DNA of 64,000 nucleotides from Canna indica (taxonomy: Eukaryota; Streptophyta; Magnoliopsida; Zingiberales; Cannaceae). Numbering within the stretch: the first letter of the stretch is position 1; the number at the start of each line of letters is the position of its first letter. Shown here piece by piece: positions 1-12,387 of this stretch. The notes below the pieces were generated by a model. The model saw nothing but the letters and a program-made list of their open reading frames with translations, had not been told where the DNA came from and ran no database searches. The stretch covers positions 30,692,001 to 30,756,000 of the forward strand of contig CP136896.1 in NCBI GenBank assembly GCA_034359265.1. The letters are read 5' to 3'. The position numbers and the translations under genes are program-made.

Positions 1-730
1 CATAAGAAAAATTACCATATCAGACAGAGAAAAGCTGAACAAATACACCAATTGAAGTTTTGAAAGAAGTTTCCTTTCCATATGGTGTACAATAAAGAAG
101 CCAGTACATATTTGTTCTTGTACAAACTAATTAAAGATCACTCCAACATGTTATGTGCAAACTAGTTTTTGTTTTCCGCTTCAGAAAACTAATTAAAAGC
201 TACACATTTGCATAGTCTCTAAATTTAAAAATGGCACAAGTTGAGTGTGTTAAGGTTTATAATAATAATCTGACACCCAATTAGAATATTGACAATGAAG
301 ATTCATAGAAAAGCTTGTACTACATGAAAAGCTTGTATAGTGGAGAAAATATTCATAGAAAGAAACAGTATTCAGGTGAACCTTGAAACAAAGGTAAGGT
401 TGATCCATTGTCACCTTGGAGATACTCAAATGCAAAAGGACAAAAAGGTAACAGTAACAATATTAGCCAGGGTTGAGAATTATAATTTGAGGTACAATGA
501 AGCATGGTTAATTAATAACCAGTATTAGATTATTTCTTACAGGCTTTTTCCCATTGTACTGTAAAGTATCAGCAAGTACAGATTAGATAATTCTGGTTCT
601 CATCATTACTATAGGATTCTTATGTGACTATTTATTAAATAATGATATCATTCTGGGATGAAATGATCATTCAGTCTAAGAATATTCATAAGCATCATTT
701 AGAGAAGAAACAGGAGCCAGTTGAACATAC
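1..730 (-). other. Fimbrin intron 4 (partial), no exon seen
   Basis: This stretch lies downstream of the last visible fimbrin exon on the minus strand. A GT donor sits at 730-729 directly after exon 4. I looked for the next conserved exon, which continues the first actin-binding domain, and did not see it. The intron is therefore longer than 730 bp and the rest of the gene lies beyond the left edge. The sequence is AT-rich with no other coding signal. Confidence 0.6.
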
Positions 731-1707
731 CCTCCCTTCAATCAGGTCCTGTGTTCCAATGTTAACGACTGTGCATCCAATTGCTTTTGCTGAGTTTAAG
801 CATAAAGTGTGATTTTCATTTCTCTCCCAAGGGTTCAGCACCCTTTTTGTGTTGATTGCCCTTTCATCTATTGTTCCCGGCACCGCTATATTGATTAACT
901 TGCTAGTAAAAGCATCAAAAGATTTTTAACTAATAGAATATTATGTAGGAAATATTTATATAGAAAACAACTATTGTCGAGACCCCATTCCTGAACTAAT
1001 ATTATAAAAATCTAGAACAGCAAGAGCTTACCAAAGAAGGATTCCATCCTTTGCCAAGTCGAACAAGCCATTTGAAGCTGGATTTAGAGGAAGATAGTTC
1101 TTCAGAAATGGATCATCTCCAAGATAACCGTTTATGTGTGCTACAATAAAAGCTTGCTCAGATTCACCGATGGTGTGAAGAAGTGTGGTAGTGGTGGCTT
1201 TTAAGAACGATGAGGAATTTTTCACACTGCCATCTTTCTTTGCTGCCTTTGTTTGCAAATCCAAATAGGCCTGCCCAAATGCCCAATTCATGAATTTTAC
1301 TCAACCAAACATACATCAAAGGCATAAAGACAACTGTGCACGATGAGAATACCCGCAAGAATGCCTCGAAGTCCATCTCATGGTTGTCATCAGGGTAAGA
1401 GGCTTTCAAATACGCAGAGATATCTTCCACGGTGAGCACCTCATGGAGACCCTTCAATTTGAGCATGACATGCGGCAAGTTCCCAACTTTCACATGTCCT
1501 GACTCCCTTTTTGCGGAGAGGTACTAGACAATCCCAAACCCACAACTATGTGAATTCATTGCCAAGAAGCGAAATTTTGCACACAAATGAACAAATAAGG
1601 GAAGCTTTTGGATTGCTTACTTTGGATTTCAGACCTCGCAGCTCGACCTGGGTGAATTGGCTGTGAAGCCAGGGATCGGAAACTAGAACGCCGGCGTAGC
1701 CCGACAT
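731..1707 (-). CDS. Fimbrin (actin filament cross-linking protein), N-terminal exons only
   Basis: Fimbrins bundle actin filaments in the cytoplasm through tandem calponin-homology domains. Four exons on the minus strand splice in frame: 1621-1707 (29 codons, begins [13 protein letters not shown]), 1353-1523 (57 codons, contains [16 protein letters not shown]), 1032-1270 (79 codons plus 2 nt, contains [15 protein letters not shown] and [18 protein letters not shown]) and 731-902 (1 nt plus 57 codons, contains [20 protein letters not shown] and [15 protein letters not shown]). All introns have GT/AG ends: 1524-1620, 1271-1352 and 903-1031. The translation matches plant fimbrin from memory over about 222 residues, covering the EF-hand-like head and the start of the first CH domain. 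The start is the ATG at 1705-1707, matching the conserved [13 protein letters not shown] N-terminus. The gene is truncated by the window edge, not visibly broken. Plant fimbrins are about 650-700 residues, so roughly two thirds is missing. Confidence 0.95.
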
Positions 1708-2290
1708 CTCTTCCTCGTCGATTCTATAGTTGTTTTTAACTCGGTTGAAATTTTTTCAGCAATCTGCTGATGGAGTCGAATTCAGACGGAAATGCTGAGA
1801 CCAATTCAATAGACAATTAATCCTCGTACACTAATCTCAATAAACTTTATGGCAAGCAAGCTGTAAACTCTGACATTTCTCCCAAGTTATTTCATGTCGA
1901 TGTTTGCGCCATCGTCATTGTTCATGTCGATGCCTCCTGTGTCCAAGTTATTTCTAGCTTTTCTTTTCCTTTGGCCGTGCCCTTGGCTCCCCGGTTCAGC
2001 GTGGTGGCGGTGGAAGGAGGAGGAGAAGGGACGGCTCTTTTTTGGAGCCCCCTGCCGAAAGGTTGAGATGGAGACAAAGAGAGTATCGAGGCCAAGAAGA
2101 AGGAGAAGGATATTTTTGTCTTGTCATTTCTGTGGTGGGTAACGGTGAAAAAGAGCGGTGCTGTGCTGCGCTGACGTCTCATGGAACGGAGAAGACAGCT
2201 TTCGTCATTCCCTGGCATGTGCGGCTCACGACCAGCCCGCATTTTACGTTTTTCTTGAGGAGTTGCACACACAGACGGTTTCTATCAAAA
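1708..2290 (-). promoter_or_regulatory. Probable fimbrin 5' leader and proximal promoter
   Basis: Immediately upstream of the fimbrin ATG the minus strand is pyrimidine-rich, especially 1975-2130, as in many plant 5' leaders, and GC content is higher than in the AT-rich DNA beyond about 2300. A leader intron is possible, but I cannot place the transcription start or a TATA box. ORFs here (for example 1922-2272 minus) look like by-products of composition. Confidence 0.4.
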
Positions 2291-4112
2291 TCACCTCTGT
2301 CTCGTTCTCAACCTGTTTTCTACTATTATTTGCAGTTTTTTTTCCCGATCTATCCTCATGTATAACAAATATTTACATGATTTTTTTTCCAAATAGTACC
2401 CAATATTATTTAGGGAAATTATTTTAAGAAATTCTTATGCTTAATTAAAAATAATAATTCAAGTATATAACAAAAAGGTCATAAGCTTACCTACCATTTA
2501 TTATTATTATTATATTTCATCCCATTTTATATCATGAGATTTTGATGTTACTTCATTAAAAATCAGCTTAAAAAATAAAAAAACATTGTTAAATCTAAAA
2601 ATTTTATTTGCACAATGCTTAACCTTCTTTAAGCCCAATATGCGGAATAGTAATGGATTAAATTAGAACAATAAAATTTATTATTTAACTAATCATCAAC
2701 TCGTGCTTTGCATGATGATATATATATGTATATATTATTTAATTTATGAATACAATTCAATTTAACTTTCTTTGTATGAACTCATCTTTATACAACTATC
2801 ATTTGCGTCAACTACTTAATTGTTAAAAGAAAATATATATCAAAAAAGAATAAATATTAGCTACGGGCAACTTTTAAATTAAAAATCGTGTTATGATAAA
2901 TATGTTATATTCCTAATTACTTGACAATGTCCTTATTTTACCTTTATATTATTATATATTAAAATTTTAAATAATAAATTATTTTGACCATTAACGATTG
3001 CTAAACAAATCAAATAAAAATCAACACAGTTTGAAGTTAAATATAGGCATTGGATGAGTATCAAAATTAGAATTTCGACTTTTTTAAATGCAATTAAATC
3101 AGAGTCAATAATGATGAGCGAAAGAACATAAATATCGGCAATTTCATCATGAATATTCTAGATGTTTTTTATTAAATAGAGTTTCAATAAAAAAATATTC
3201 AATATAAATTAAATTAAATTAAATTAAATTAATTAATTTTTATTCTTAAAGCAAATTAAAATGTTAAAAGATTCATTTTTTTTCTATTAGAAAAACTAGT
3301 AACACATATTATTAAGCATCATGACCATATCAGCCATTATTCAAAATGGATCCCAAGTCAAGAGATTGAATTGACATCCAAACAAGGAAATCCTTACAAA
3401 CTCTCGCTCAATTTACTGCCCAATGGGTAGCTTCATTTGCCTCTATATAAAAAAATGAATTTAATTATATTACAATAAGATTGAGTGATTTCAATATCAT
3501 TAATAATGGAAGTAATTCGGGAGGGAATAATTTTGTCATGCTTCAAAATATCTAGATTCATTTTTACCCTTGTAGTTTTCTCATATTATCACTTAATTTG
3601 TCTTTTAAGTCCATTTTCACCCTTGTGATGTTAGTTTGTCACCCAAACCAATCATTCTCATAGTAATATAGTAATTTAACTCGACATCTTAAATGATATA
3701 ATGTTATGGTGTGTTTGCTTCATTGGATAGGATAGGATTGAATTGGATAATAAATGAGGAAGGATTAGATACATAGGATATAATATTAATTTTATATTAC
3801 TCCATTCTCATTTTCTTCTAATCTATGCACTAAACAACCAATGGTTATTTATCCATCTCTTATTCTATGAGGCAAATATACTCTTACTGTGTCATGGCAT
3901 ATAGGGGTTATTAATCCATCTTTTATTCTATGAGGCAAATATACTCTTACTGTGTCATGGCATATAGGGGTGAGCAGAATTATCTGATTCACCGAAACTA
4001 AACCAAAATCGATCGAACCAGAATTATCTTAATTATCTATTTAAGATATGCAATTATTAAATTTAATTTAAAATTTTAATTTTTATATTCCTATTATAAA
4101 TATTGAATGTAA
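2291..4112. other. AT-rich intergenic spacer
   Basis: Very AT-rich DNA with runs such as tandem TTAAA near 3207-3235 and TATATA near 2720. There is no coding signal. Around 3710-3835 a segment beginning with GTGTTTG-like sequence resembles a degenerate MITE, but I could not define paired ends. A GAACCAGAATTATC-type low-complexity stretch follows the tandem duplication at 3843-3968. Confidence 0.5.
3843..3968. repeat. 63-bp tandem duplication, two copies
   Basis: Copy 1 (3843-3905) and copy 2 (3906-3968) are almost identical, differing at about two positions, and both run from GGTTATT to CATGGCATATAG. High identity indicates a recent tandem duplication. Function unknown. Confidence 0.85.
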
Positions 4113-4127
4113 ATATAGGAAAATGAC
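4113..4127. repeat. LINE target-site duplication, left copy
   Basis: ATATAGGAAAATGAC at 4113-4127 is repeated perfectly at 9913-9927, directly flanking the LINE. Confidence 0.9.
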
Positions 4128-4157
4128 AACTGCCCGCTCGTCTCCAAAAACCCTAGT

Positions 4158-5837
4158 ATGGGCGACTCTGGCGGCGACTCTTCTCTCCCCCTTATTCCTC
4201 CTCCTCCTGATCCCCCCGACGACTCTTCTCTTCCTCCTCTGCCTGTGCAGGCATCTCCCTTGCCTACTACGCCTTCTCTTCCGCCACCCTCTCCAGCGCC
4301 AGCCGCATCTGATCATAAAAAGCCCCTTTCTTGGGTCCAAATCCTCAAGGGATCAAGCCCTTCTTCACATAACTCAACATCGGAGACTACTCTTTCCAAG
4401 ATCAAGTCTTCTACATCGGACCGGATCACCTTTTCTCCTGAGCAGACCTCTGCATGGCGACGTCCTTGGGAGAAATCCCTAATAGGTAAGTTCCTTGGTC
4501 ATCCCCCTCCTCTTGATACCATTAAGCGCTGGGCTTTTCGTTCTTGGGCAAAACATGGCTTGCAATCGGTTTTAGATCTTGAAGATCAATGTTTTGTTTT
4601 CCGCTTAATTCTCTTGAATCTTCTTATATTGTTCTCTCCAGTGGTCCGTAAACTCTCCGAGGAGATGTTCTGCATCTCATACCCTGGAAGCCATTTTTTA
4701 GTCCATGGCAAGAATCGTTTAGAACTGTGCCTATTTGGATCCGTCTCCAGGCTCTTCCGGTGGAGTTTTGGAATCCTACTTATGTTGCTTTGATTGCCAG
4801 TCATTTTGGTAAATTTATTAAGAAAGATGAAAGATCTTTTTGTTTTGAAAGAGGAAGATACATTAGGGTTTAATTCTATTGAACTGGATCTCTCTCTCCC
4901 TGTCAAGCAGGGTGTTTGGCTTTCGGGCGATGGTTTCAATCTTTTTTAACCAGTGGTTTTCGAAAACATTCCAATCTTGTGTTTTCAGTGTGGTTTAGTT
5001 GGTCATTTAGAGTCTTCTTGTCAGACTATTCTTCGTAGTAATTCGGCTTTTGATCCACCATTTGGATCCACTAATTTGAGCGCTAATTTGCCTTATGTTT
5101 CTAGTTTAGATGTTCCTATTCATGATGCCCTAAATTCTAAGTCTTCGTTGGTCGACTCTATCCCTTCCTCTGAGTCCACTCGCCCAAACCCTTCATGTGG
5201 TTTGTGGGTTCAAGTTCAACGCCGGCCTTCTCACCGGCGGAACCCTTGAAGCACGATCAAATCCCCTGATTAGGATTTTGACCATGCTCGGGTTGCTCAG
5301 AACAATTTTGAACCCATGAATCGCAGGGATCAAGTCCCTAGGGTTCCAGCGGATTCTAAATTAAAATCAGTTGTTGTCGATGCCCCTCACTCTCCGGCCT
5401 CTCAGGTCTCGGCCCCCATGATGCATCCCCCCCCTTCCCATGCTGCTTCGGCTAAACCTACCTTCCCCCTTTTCCAGAAGACTCCTCCATCTCCTACTGC
5501 TCATATGCTTCCCCCTGCCCCGCATCCATCTAAGTCCATTGAAATTATGGCCTCAGAGCTCTCTAAAACTCTAGGCTCCACTTCCTCTGCCCTCCCTCCT
5601 GAAGTGGTTTCTAAGGTTGATCGTATGAAGAAAGCTAGGCTCCCCAAAGTTCCTATCTATAAGATTCCTACTTCAGATGGCCCCGTAAACCATAGAAAGC
5701 CTATGCTTTTACTTGGCCAATCCTCTGTTCAAACCTCCTCCCCGTCAGGGGATTTGCTTTCTGATAACCCCTTTGCTTTATTAGATGAAGATTCTAAATT
5801 GGAATGCTATGGGTGCCCGGAGAAGGCCTGTGCGTGA
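4158..5837 (+). pseudogene. LINE ORF1 (RNA-binding gag-like protein), broken
   Basis: The reading begins MGDSGGDSS at 4158 and is proline/serine-rich, followed by a short SWVQILKGSS motif typical of plant L1 ORF1. The expected RNA-binding region (about 4560-4940) is split among frames, with a stop at 4791-4793 and further shifts. A CCHC zinc knuckle (CFQCGLVGHLESSC, C-x2-C-x4-H-x4-C) is intact near 4979-5020. A Pro/Ser-rich tail follows and ends at 5837, overlapping the ORF2 start by about 50 bp. The protein would coat LINE RNA as a ribonucleoprotein. This copy is non-functional. Confidence 0.85.
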
Positions 5838-8800
5838 TTTCCTTATGGCTCAGATCAAGAATTCCCATGTTAATATAATCACTATTCAAGAAACTCACTT
5901 AAATGAGAATTATTCTAATAAGCTTGTTAATTCTTTTGGTCGCTTTTGGAAGGCTGCTATACAGCCTAACAAAGGTGCCTCTGGTGGTATTCTGATTGCT
6001 TGGAATTCTAATGTTGTTAATGCTAAAACTATTCTTATTGATGCTCAAGCTGTTCATGTTATTATGCAATTTGGTAATTGTGAACCATTTCTTATGTCTT
6101 CCATATATGCTAGTACTAACCCTTCTATCAGGGCTTATCTTTAGTCTTCTTTAATGGCTCATGACCTCACCTCATACCCTTGGGTAATTTTAGATGACTT
6201 TAATTGTATTTTAAGTTCTGATGATAAATGTGGAGGGCTCCCCTTCAAAATGCATAAACATATTGTTGACTTTAATGCTTTTATAAATCATTGTGGCTTT
6301 TCTAATTTAGGTTTTAAAGGTTGTAAATATATTTGGACAAATAATAGACAAGGTAATGCCAAATTTTGGATTAGGCGAGATAGAATTTTTGCAAACTCTA
6401 CATGGCTTCACTTGTTTAATAATTCTTTTGTAGAACACTTACCTAGGATCACCTCAGATCATAAGCCTCTGCTTTTTACTATTCCTTCGCCAAAGCAATT
6501 TAAAAATAAACTTTTTCGCTTTCAAAATTTTCGGATTGAGTATAATGATTGTAAAGATGTTATCTATAATGCTTGGAATAATCCTATTGCTCATATGCTT
6601 GACTCTGTTATCTCTTCTAAACTCAAAAATACTAGAGCTGCCCTATCTTTTTGGAACAAACATAGTGTAGGTAACCTTGAGAACCTCCTTAGCTCCACTA
6701 ATGAAAAAATCCGTTTACTAGAATCCCTTGAGATTCTTCCTGCTGCCCCACATGACATTCATTATACTCTTAGATCCTTATACAATAAGCAACTTGCCCT
6801 CCAAAGGCAGATTTGCTTAAAGTGATGGTCCAAATCTAAAATGAAATGGATCATTGATGGAGATAAAAATACAGCCTTCTACCATCGTATGGTCACTATT
6901 AGAAGGCGTATAAACCTCATTAGCTCCATTCAAACCTCTAGTAATGAAACCGTTCATGAGGATCCCCTCATCGTTAATGAATTTGTATCTTACTACTCCT
7001 TATGGAGCTCTTCTCCTCCTGCTCAGGTTGGCTCTTCTAAATGGCCTTCTCTCCCTCTTCTTCCTCAAAGCTATCTGGACTCTCTTACTAAGGATTTCTC
7101 TGATAATGAGATCAGATCCACTATAAATTCTCTTGGCAATGGGAAAAGTCATGGTATTGATGGATTACTGTAGAATTCTAAAGCATTATTGGGACATCAT
7201 ATCCTCCTCCCTCAAGCATGACCTAAACAAATTTTTGCATACCTCCTTTCTTCCACCCTCTTGGAATCAAACCATGCTCACCTTTATTCCCAAAACCAAG
7301 CATCCTAAGCTGGTTAAGGACTTTAGACCTATAGCCCTATGTAATATTTCATATCGCATTCTATCCAAGCTTTTAGCCAACAGAATTAAGCATTGTCTTC
7401 CCTTACTTATTAGTAATGAACAATCTGCCTTTATCAAAAGCAGACATATTCAGGACAACATTCTTATTGTCCAAGAGATAGTTCACTCCTTCTATGACTC
7501 GAAAGGAAAAAATCCTTACATTATAATTAAAATTGATTTCGAGAAGGCATTTGACCTTCTAAGTAGGGATGTTATCCTTAAAGTTCTCAATCTATACAAT
7601 TTTCCCTCTCCCTTTATCAATTGGATTAAATCTTGTAACAACTCGATCTCCCACCTTTGCTTGCCTCATCAACTCTCATCTCTCTCACTTCTTCCCTTCT
7701 AACAGAGGTATCAGGCAAGGTGATCATCTCTCTCCATTTTTTTTCATTCTTGTTGCCCAAACTCTATCATAGCTCATTAAGCAAGTTGTTGTTCAGGGTA
7801 CTTACTCTCCTTTTAAAATGAAGAATGACTTCTCCATCTCTCACCTTATGTTTTCAGATGACCTTATCCTTATCCTTAGGGCTAATAAGAAAAGTATTGC
7901 CTCAGTTAAGAGAATTTTCTCCTCCTATGAAACCCTAACAGGCCTGAGAATTAACCCTTCTAAATCTAGCATCTACTTTCCCTCTCACACTTCTACTGCT
8001 ACTAAGATGAGCATCAGTAACTCCTTTGGTACGAGAAAGGGCAACTTTCCCTTCAAATACCTTGGAGTTATGATCTCCCCTAGAAGGCCTCCTCCCAAGA
8101 CTCATGATCACATCCTTACTTCCATTTATTCTAAACTTTCCAATTGGAAGGCCAGCCTTCTTTCTCAAGCAGGTAAGCTTGTGCTGATTAAGTCTATTCT
8201 CAATTCTATCCCTACTTATTCCTTATCTGTGACCTGGTTGAACTCCAGTCCCACTAATAAGATTGAATTTAGAATTAGAAATTTCCTTTGGAGGCATTCT
8301 TCTAAGAAGAAGGCCTTGCATTTGGTTAATTGGGAAACCATTACCTTACCCAAGGATAGGGGTGGTCTTGGCATTCAAGATCTTGAAACTAAGAGCATCT
8401 CCCTTCAAGCAAGCAGAATCCAGAAGTACCTTTCAAATCACAACTCCATTTGGGTTAATCTTGTTAAAGCTAAATATCCTCCTATTAACTTCTTTAATAG
8501 TCGCAAGAAATTTAAATGTTCTTATGCTTGGAAGCTTTTCAAGTTTGATTTAACAGTCTTCATTTGGGCTTTAAATCATGTATTGGTGATGGCAGCTCTA
8601 CTTCATTGTTAAATGGCAACTGGGTTTTAGACATGCCACTGGCTATCAAGCCTACATATTTGAATATGAACTTGGTTAATCATATCACTGAGGTGCAACA
8701 CTTATTTCAGGACCAAAAATGGTCCCCTTTTTTCGGCTATACAATGTGTGGGAAACCTTTGTAGGAAGCTATCACAAGCATTCGGGTCCCTGTACAACCC

Positions 8801-9800
8801 TATGATGATAGAGTGGTATGGATGCCTGGAAATAGTGGCTTGGCTTCTTCTTCATCAGCATTTAGATTTCTAAAGTCTTCTTTTGATTCCTCTTCTAGTT
8901 TAAATCCTATTTGGAATATGATTTGGAAGCTTAATACTGCTCCTAAAGTTAAATTATTTATTTGGAAGCTCTTTCACAGTAAGCTCCCTACTAAAGCTTT
9001 CTTATTTTCTTTGGGTATTTCCTCTAATGATGCTTGTTGCCTCTGTTTTAATGCTTCTGAATCTTTAAAACATCTTTTTTTAGAATGTTCCTTTGCGAGC
9101 AGCATTTGGCTCTCCCTTGGTCTGTATCTAAATGTGGACTTTAGCTGTAGATTTACATGGAATCCAAAAACTTGGTTTTTGAAAAAATGCGGGTTTTAAC
9201 TCAACTTTTGAAAATTATTCTATGATTTCAAATGTTTTTTGGTTCATTTGGTATTATAGAAATTCTATTATGCATGGTGATATGAAGCCTTCCTCTAGTA
9301 GGGCTGTGACCCAAATATTGGCTTTCTCAAGCCAATTTACAAATACTTACACTCCTGAGGGCACGTTTTACTTGCACTCTTTGTCTTGTGATTGGTCTCC
9401 CCCTATTTATCCTTGACTTAAATTTAACTGTGATGGCTCATTTGCTAATGACGAAGGTGGTGCAGGCCTCATCCTCCGTAATCACAAAGGCGAGTGTATC
9501 TTTGCCTCATGTTCATACTTTTACTCTATCTCCGCTTTTTATTCAGAAGCTATTGCAATTTATCTTGCTCTTTCTTATGCTCATGCCAGGAACTTGGATT
9601 TCATCAATATTGAGTCGGACTATCAGCAGCTTATCGAGATTATCAACAACAACTCAGATCATCGTCCAAGTCTTGGATCTTTGTTTTCTGATATAAAAAT
9701 TTTGTTGTCTTCATTTTCGCATATTGCGTTTTCTTATGTATCTAGAAATATAAACAAAGCTACCCATTGGGCAGCAAACTCAGCTCGGGGTCGAAAATAG
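5785..9800 (+). pseudogene. LINE ORF2 (endonuclease - reverse transcriptase - RNase H), broken
   Basis: Domains in order: AP-type endonuclease from MKILNWNAMG at 5785, with QETHL, SSIYAS, a DDFN motif where GDFN is usual, and SDHKPLL; RT with [37 protein letters not shown] and the catalytic FSDDLIL near 7850 (FADD/YADD in most relatives); then a zf-RVT-like segment (KLFIWKLFHSKLPTKAFLF, CCLCFNASESLKHLFLEC) near 8945-9095; and an RNase H near 9418-9790 with FNCDGSF, SEAIAI and ESDY in the DED positions. Damage includes in-frame stops at 6142-6144 and 6823-6825 and frame changes near 7150, 7690, 8560, 9200 and 9410. The enzyme would nick target DNA and copy LINE RNA into it. It cannot be made from this copy. 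Confidence 0.9.
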
Positions 9801-9912
9801 TCCATTTCTTGGACGTCTAATTAGCCTGCGGAGCTCGAGACAATATTGTATCATGACTCGCTTGCAGTAGGCTAAAAGCCTAATATAAGTCTTCCTTTTG
9901 TGTAAAAAATAT

Positions 9913-9927
9913 ATATAGGAAAATGAC
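9913..9927. repeat. LINE target-site duplication, right copy
   Basis: Perfect 15-bp match to 4113-4127. Confidence 0.9.
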
Positions 9928-10133
9928 CTAAATGACCTTGTAAAATATAATAAATTATATTATAACTTATCTTAATTAATAATAACTTAATAAAATATAG
10001 ATTAATGTAAAATAATTTATTAATTTAAAATAATAAAAAAACTATTATTTATTTTATTTTCTTAAAATAATTTTCAAAAAAATAATTATTAAAATAATAT
10101 TTAATAATAAAATAATAATTTATTTAAGAAGTG
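9928..10133. other. AT-rich flank between LINE and nested LTRs
   Basis: AT-rich, no genes. Part of it, together with 17255-17400, resembles the sequence at 4030-4127 (a shared TATTTAAGA, then an AATTATTAAA...TATAAATATTGAA block), suggesting an old direct duplication into which both the LINE and the LTR later inserted. Confidence 0.5.
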
Positions 10134-10786
10134 TGTCACGCCCCAACTTAGGGTCACGTGATCGGCCAAGGTATACGTGTCTATACCCCGCAGCCTAAAT
10201 CATACACATGCCAACTCAACAATAAAACATAGCGGAAAGAAATAAACAAATTTTATTTCAAATGGAAAAATCAAACAGAATTCATTATAAGTAAGTTTAG
10301 CAAAATATAAAATGCGAAAATAATAAATCGGTTCAACTGTTCAATTATAATGAAATCTGGAATAAAGACATGAATGTCCCCAAGAGACTATAACTCCAAA
10401 ACACTGAAACATAAGTGCATGATTAACTACCAAAAACTCAACTACGATGTTACGCCCCAAATATAGAGTCATGTGACCGGTCAAGGTATACGTGCGTATA
10501 CCCCGCAGCCTAACTCATGCACGTGTTAACATCATAAGAATATACAATAGCGGAAAGAAATCAACAAGTTGTTATTTCATCTATAATCGAAACAGAGTTC
10601 ATCATAAACAAGTTTTAACAAATGAATAAAATGCGGAAATGATACATCAAGTCCAACGGACCAAATACAATAAAATCTGAATAAAATAACATAAATGCCC
10701 TCAAGGGCTACAACTCAAAAAGACCAAAACAAAAGTGCATGACACACTACCAAAAGACTCGACTACGACCCTAACTAGAACTGCTA

Positions 10787-12387
10787 TGTCACGCCCCGAC
10801 TCAGGGTCGCGTGACTGGCTAGGGTACGTGTCAGTACCCCGAAGCCTACCCTATGCACTGACCGACAACTTATAAAATACAACCAGACTGACATGGAAAT
10901 CATGAACAAGTAACAGTACCAAACTTTATTAGTTGCTTAAAAATAATTTAACCAAACCAAGTTTGAAAATATAACAAGTTTTAAAGAAACATCCAAAAGT
11001 TTTCAAAGAAGACATCTCAATGTTTTACAAATCAACTCAATGCATACACATGACTCTACTCAAGCACGACTACGACTATAGAGCTGCCAGCTACGAGATA
11101 TGCACCCACGCCTGCCCTCCAATCGCACCATGCCTTCAAGCCGTACCTCACTGGTCGGGCTCTACAAAACAACAATAAATAAACCGTGAGTTCGCGAGGA
11201 ACTCAGTGAACGGTTCTTCCAAATCTTCACTTAAATCCTCGGCAAGATAACATATGTAGAGATATAAAAACAAATGAGGAATTATAAATTGATCACACCA
11301 TAGTAGTTAGCCATTTTGCCAAGTCATAAGAACAAGTAAACCGGCCTCTTCGGCCCTTAACAATTTTACTATAGCTCGGCCACTAATAGCCTAAGAGGTG
11401 TGGATGGTTCGGTGCTCCTCTCTACAAAACTAGGCCGGTCGGCCACTCAAAACCAGCCCATCTGGGCATCTCATATTAGACATTCATGTCTCGGATCCGT
11501 TGACTGGGATGGCCACTAGCCTCAGAAATCCTCCGGGTTAGGGATAGCTAGTCCCACCCAACTCGGGTCTATCGTCAACGTGGCCCACTGACGGAATCTT
11601 AAGACCCTTCGCCACTCAGGTCTAACACCTAGCTGGCCCGTTGGTGCAATCTCAAGACCCTATAAACCACTAAGTTGTGTGGTAGCCGTTCGGCTAATGA
11701 CACTCCTCAGTAGAACATCTCAACCACAACCAAAATCAGGTTGTGCAATTTCCTTGTGTTTTGCTTTCCGGGCATTGCCCATATCCGACCCTCCCTCTCG
11801 GTTCGCACTATTAGGGTATTGATACCCACTAACAATCCCTAGGTGTAGAACCTAACAAGTGTATCTTGACTCTTAGTTGATTGTCACAACTAAATGCTGA
11901 AACCTTTCTCTCTAAAATTATTAGAACATGCCGATCTTAGACGAATACATGGGCTGCCATTATCGACAACATATGCCAAGAATAATTATCCTATGAGTGC
12001 CAAATTAAGAGGATAAATTCAAAAGCAAAACAATAAGTAACAAGTAGCATACATGGTAACGATTGAGCATAATATCTGAGAATTTATGAGACATTTACTT
12101 TGATCTATATGTCAGACCAATCGTATCCATGTATGTACTAGCAAGAACATTTTCTTAAACATGAGGATCTAGATCTATAGCTACTAACAAATTTTATGAT
12201 GAGCGACAGTTCATAATATAATTAAAATCTCACACCACGCAAGTAAGTATGAAACGAGTCAACCTAACATGAAACCTCGCATAGATAGTTTGATCAAACT
12301 TGTAATTCCACCCTTACCCTTGCTCGGCCGACTTGAGTAGGATAATACCTTGCTCGGCTTAGCCCTTTAGGGAAGATGGGCATGCTT
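10787..12387 (-). mobile_element. Family B-like LTR fragment nested in the second A LTR
   Basis: At 10787 the plus strand reads TGTCACGCCCC, a third LTR terminus within 660 bp. The following sequence resembles the B LTRs at 18606 and 30442 (CTACGAGATATG box, inverted-repeat box at 11188-11204, CACCTAGCTGGCCC). It ends near 12388, where family A repeat-array sequence resumes. No opposite LTR end or target duplication is seen, so the upstream half of this LTR and some of the host LTR have been deleted. Confidence 0.65.
11188..11204 (-). promoter_or_regulatory. LTR inverted-repeat (hairpin) box, GAGTTC/GAACTC type
   Basis: A 6-bp inverted repeat just before the putative splice acceptor of this B-like LTR (minus strand). 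It has the A-type stem even though the surrounding LTR is B-like. Confidence 0.5.

Larger units (their letters stand above)
4128..9912 (+). mobile_element. L1-type non-LTR retrotransposon (LINE), full length, inactive
   Basis: A 5.8-kb LINE in sense orientation: short 5' leader, ORF1 from the ATG at 4158, overlapping ORF2 from 5785, short 3' UTR and a short A-rich 3' end (TGTAAAAAATAT at 9901-9912). It is bounded by a perfect 15-bp target-site duplication, which fits target-primed reverse transcription. Domain order is that of plant L1 elements: zinc knuckle in ORF1, then AP-type endonuclease, RT, a zf-RVT-like Cys region and an RVT_3-type RNase H. Both ORFs contain several stops and frameshifts, so this copy cannot move by itself. 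The intact duplication suggests decay by point mutation and small indels, with no 5' truncation. Confidence 0.92.

Noticed and set aside
1922..2272. 116-codon minus-strand ORF upstream of fimbrin
   Set aside because: Lies in the pyrimidine-rich fimbrin leader/promoter, overlaps plus-strand ORFs, and its Ser/Pro/Thr-rich product resembles nothing known.
2660..2740. Minus-strand Helitron 3' end (ACTAATCATCAACTCGTGC region)
   Set aside because: Hairpin-like sequence is present, but the terminus would be TTAGT, not CTAGT/CTRRT, and no partner end was found. Too weak to call.
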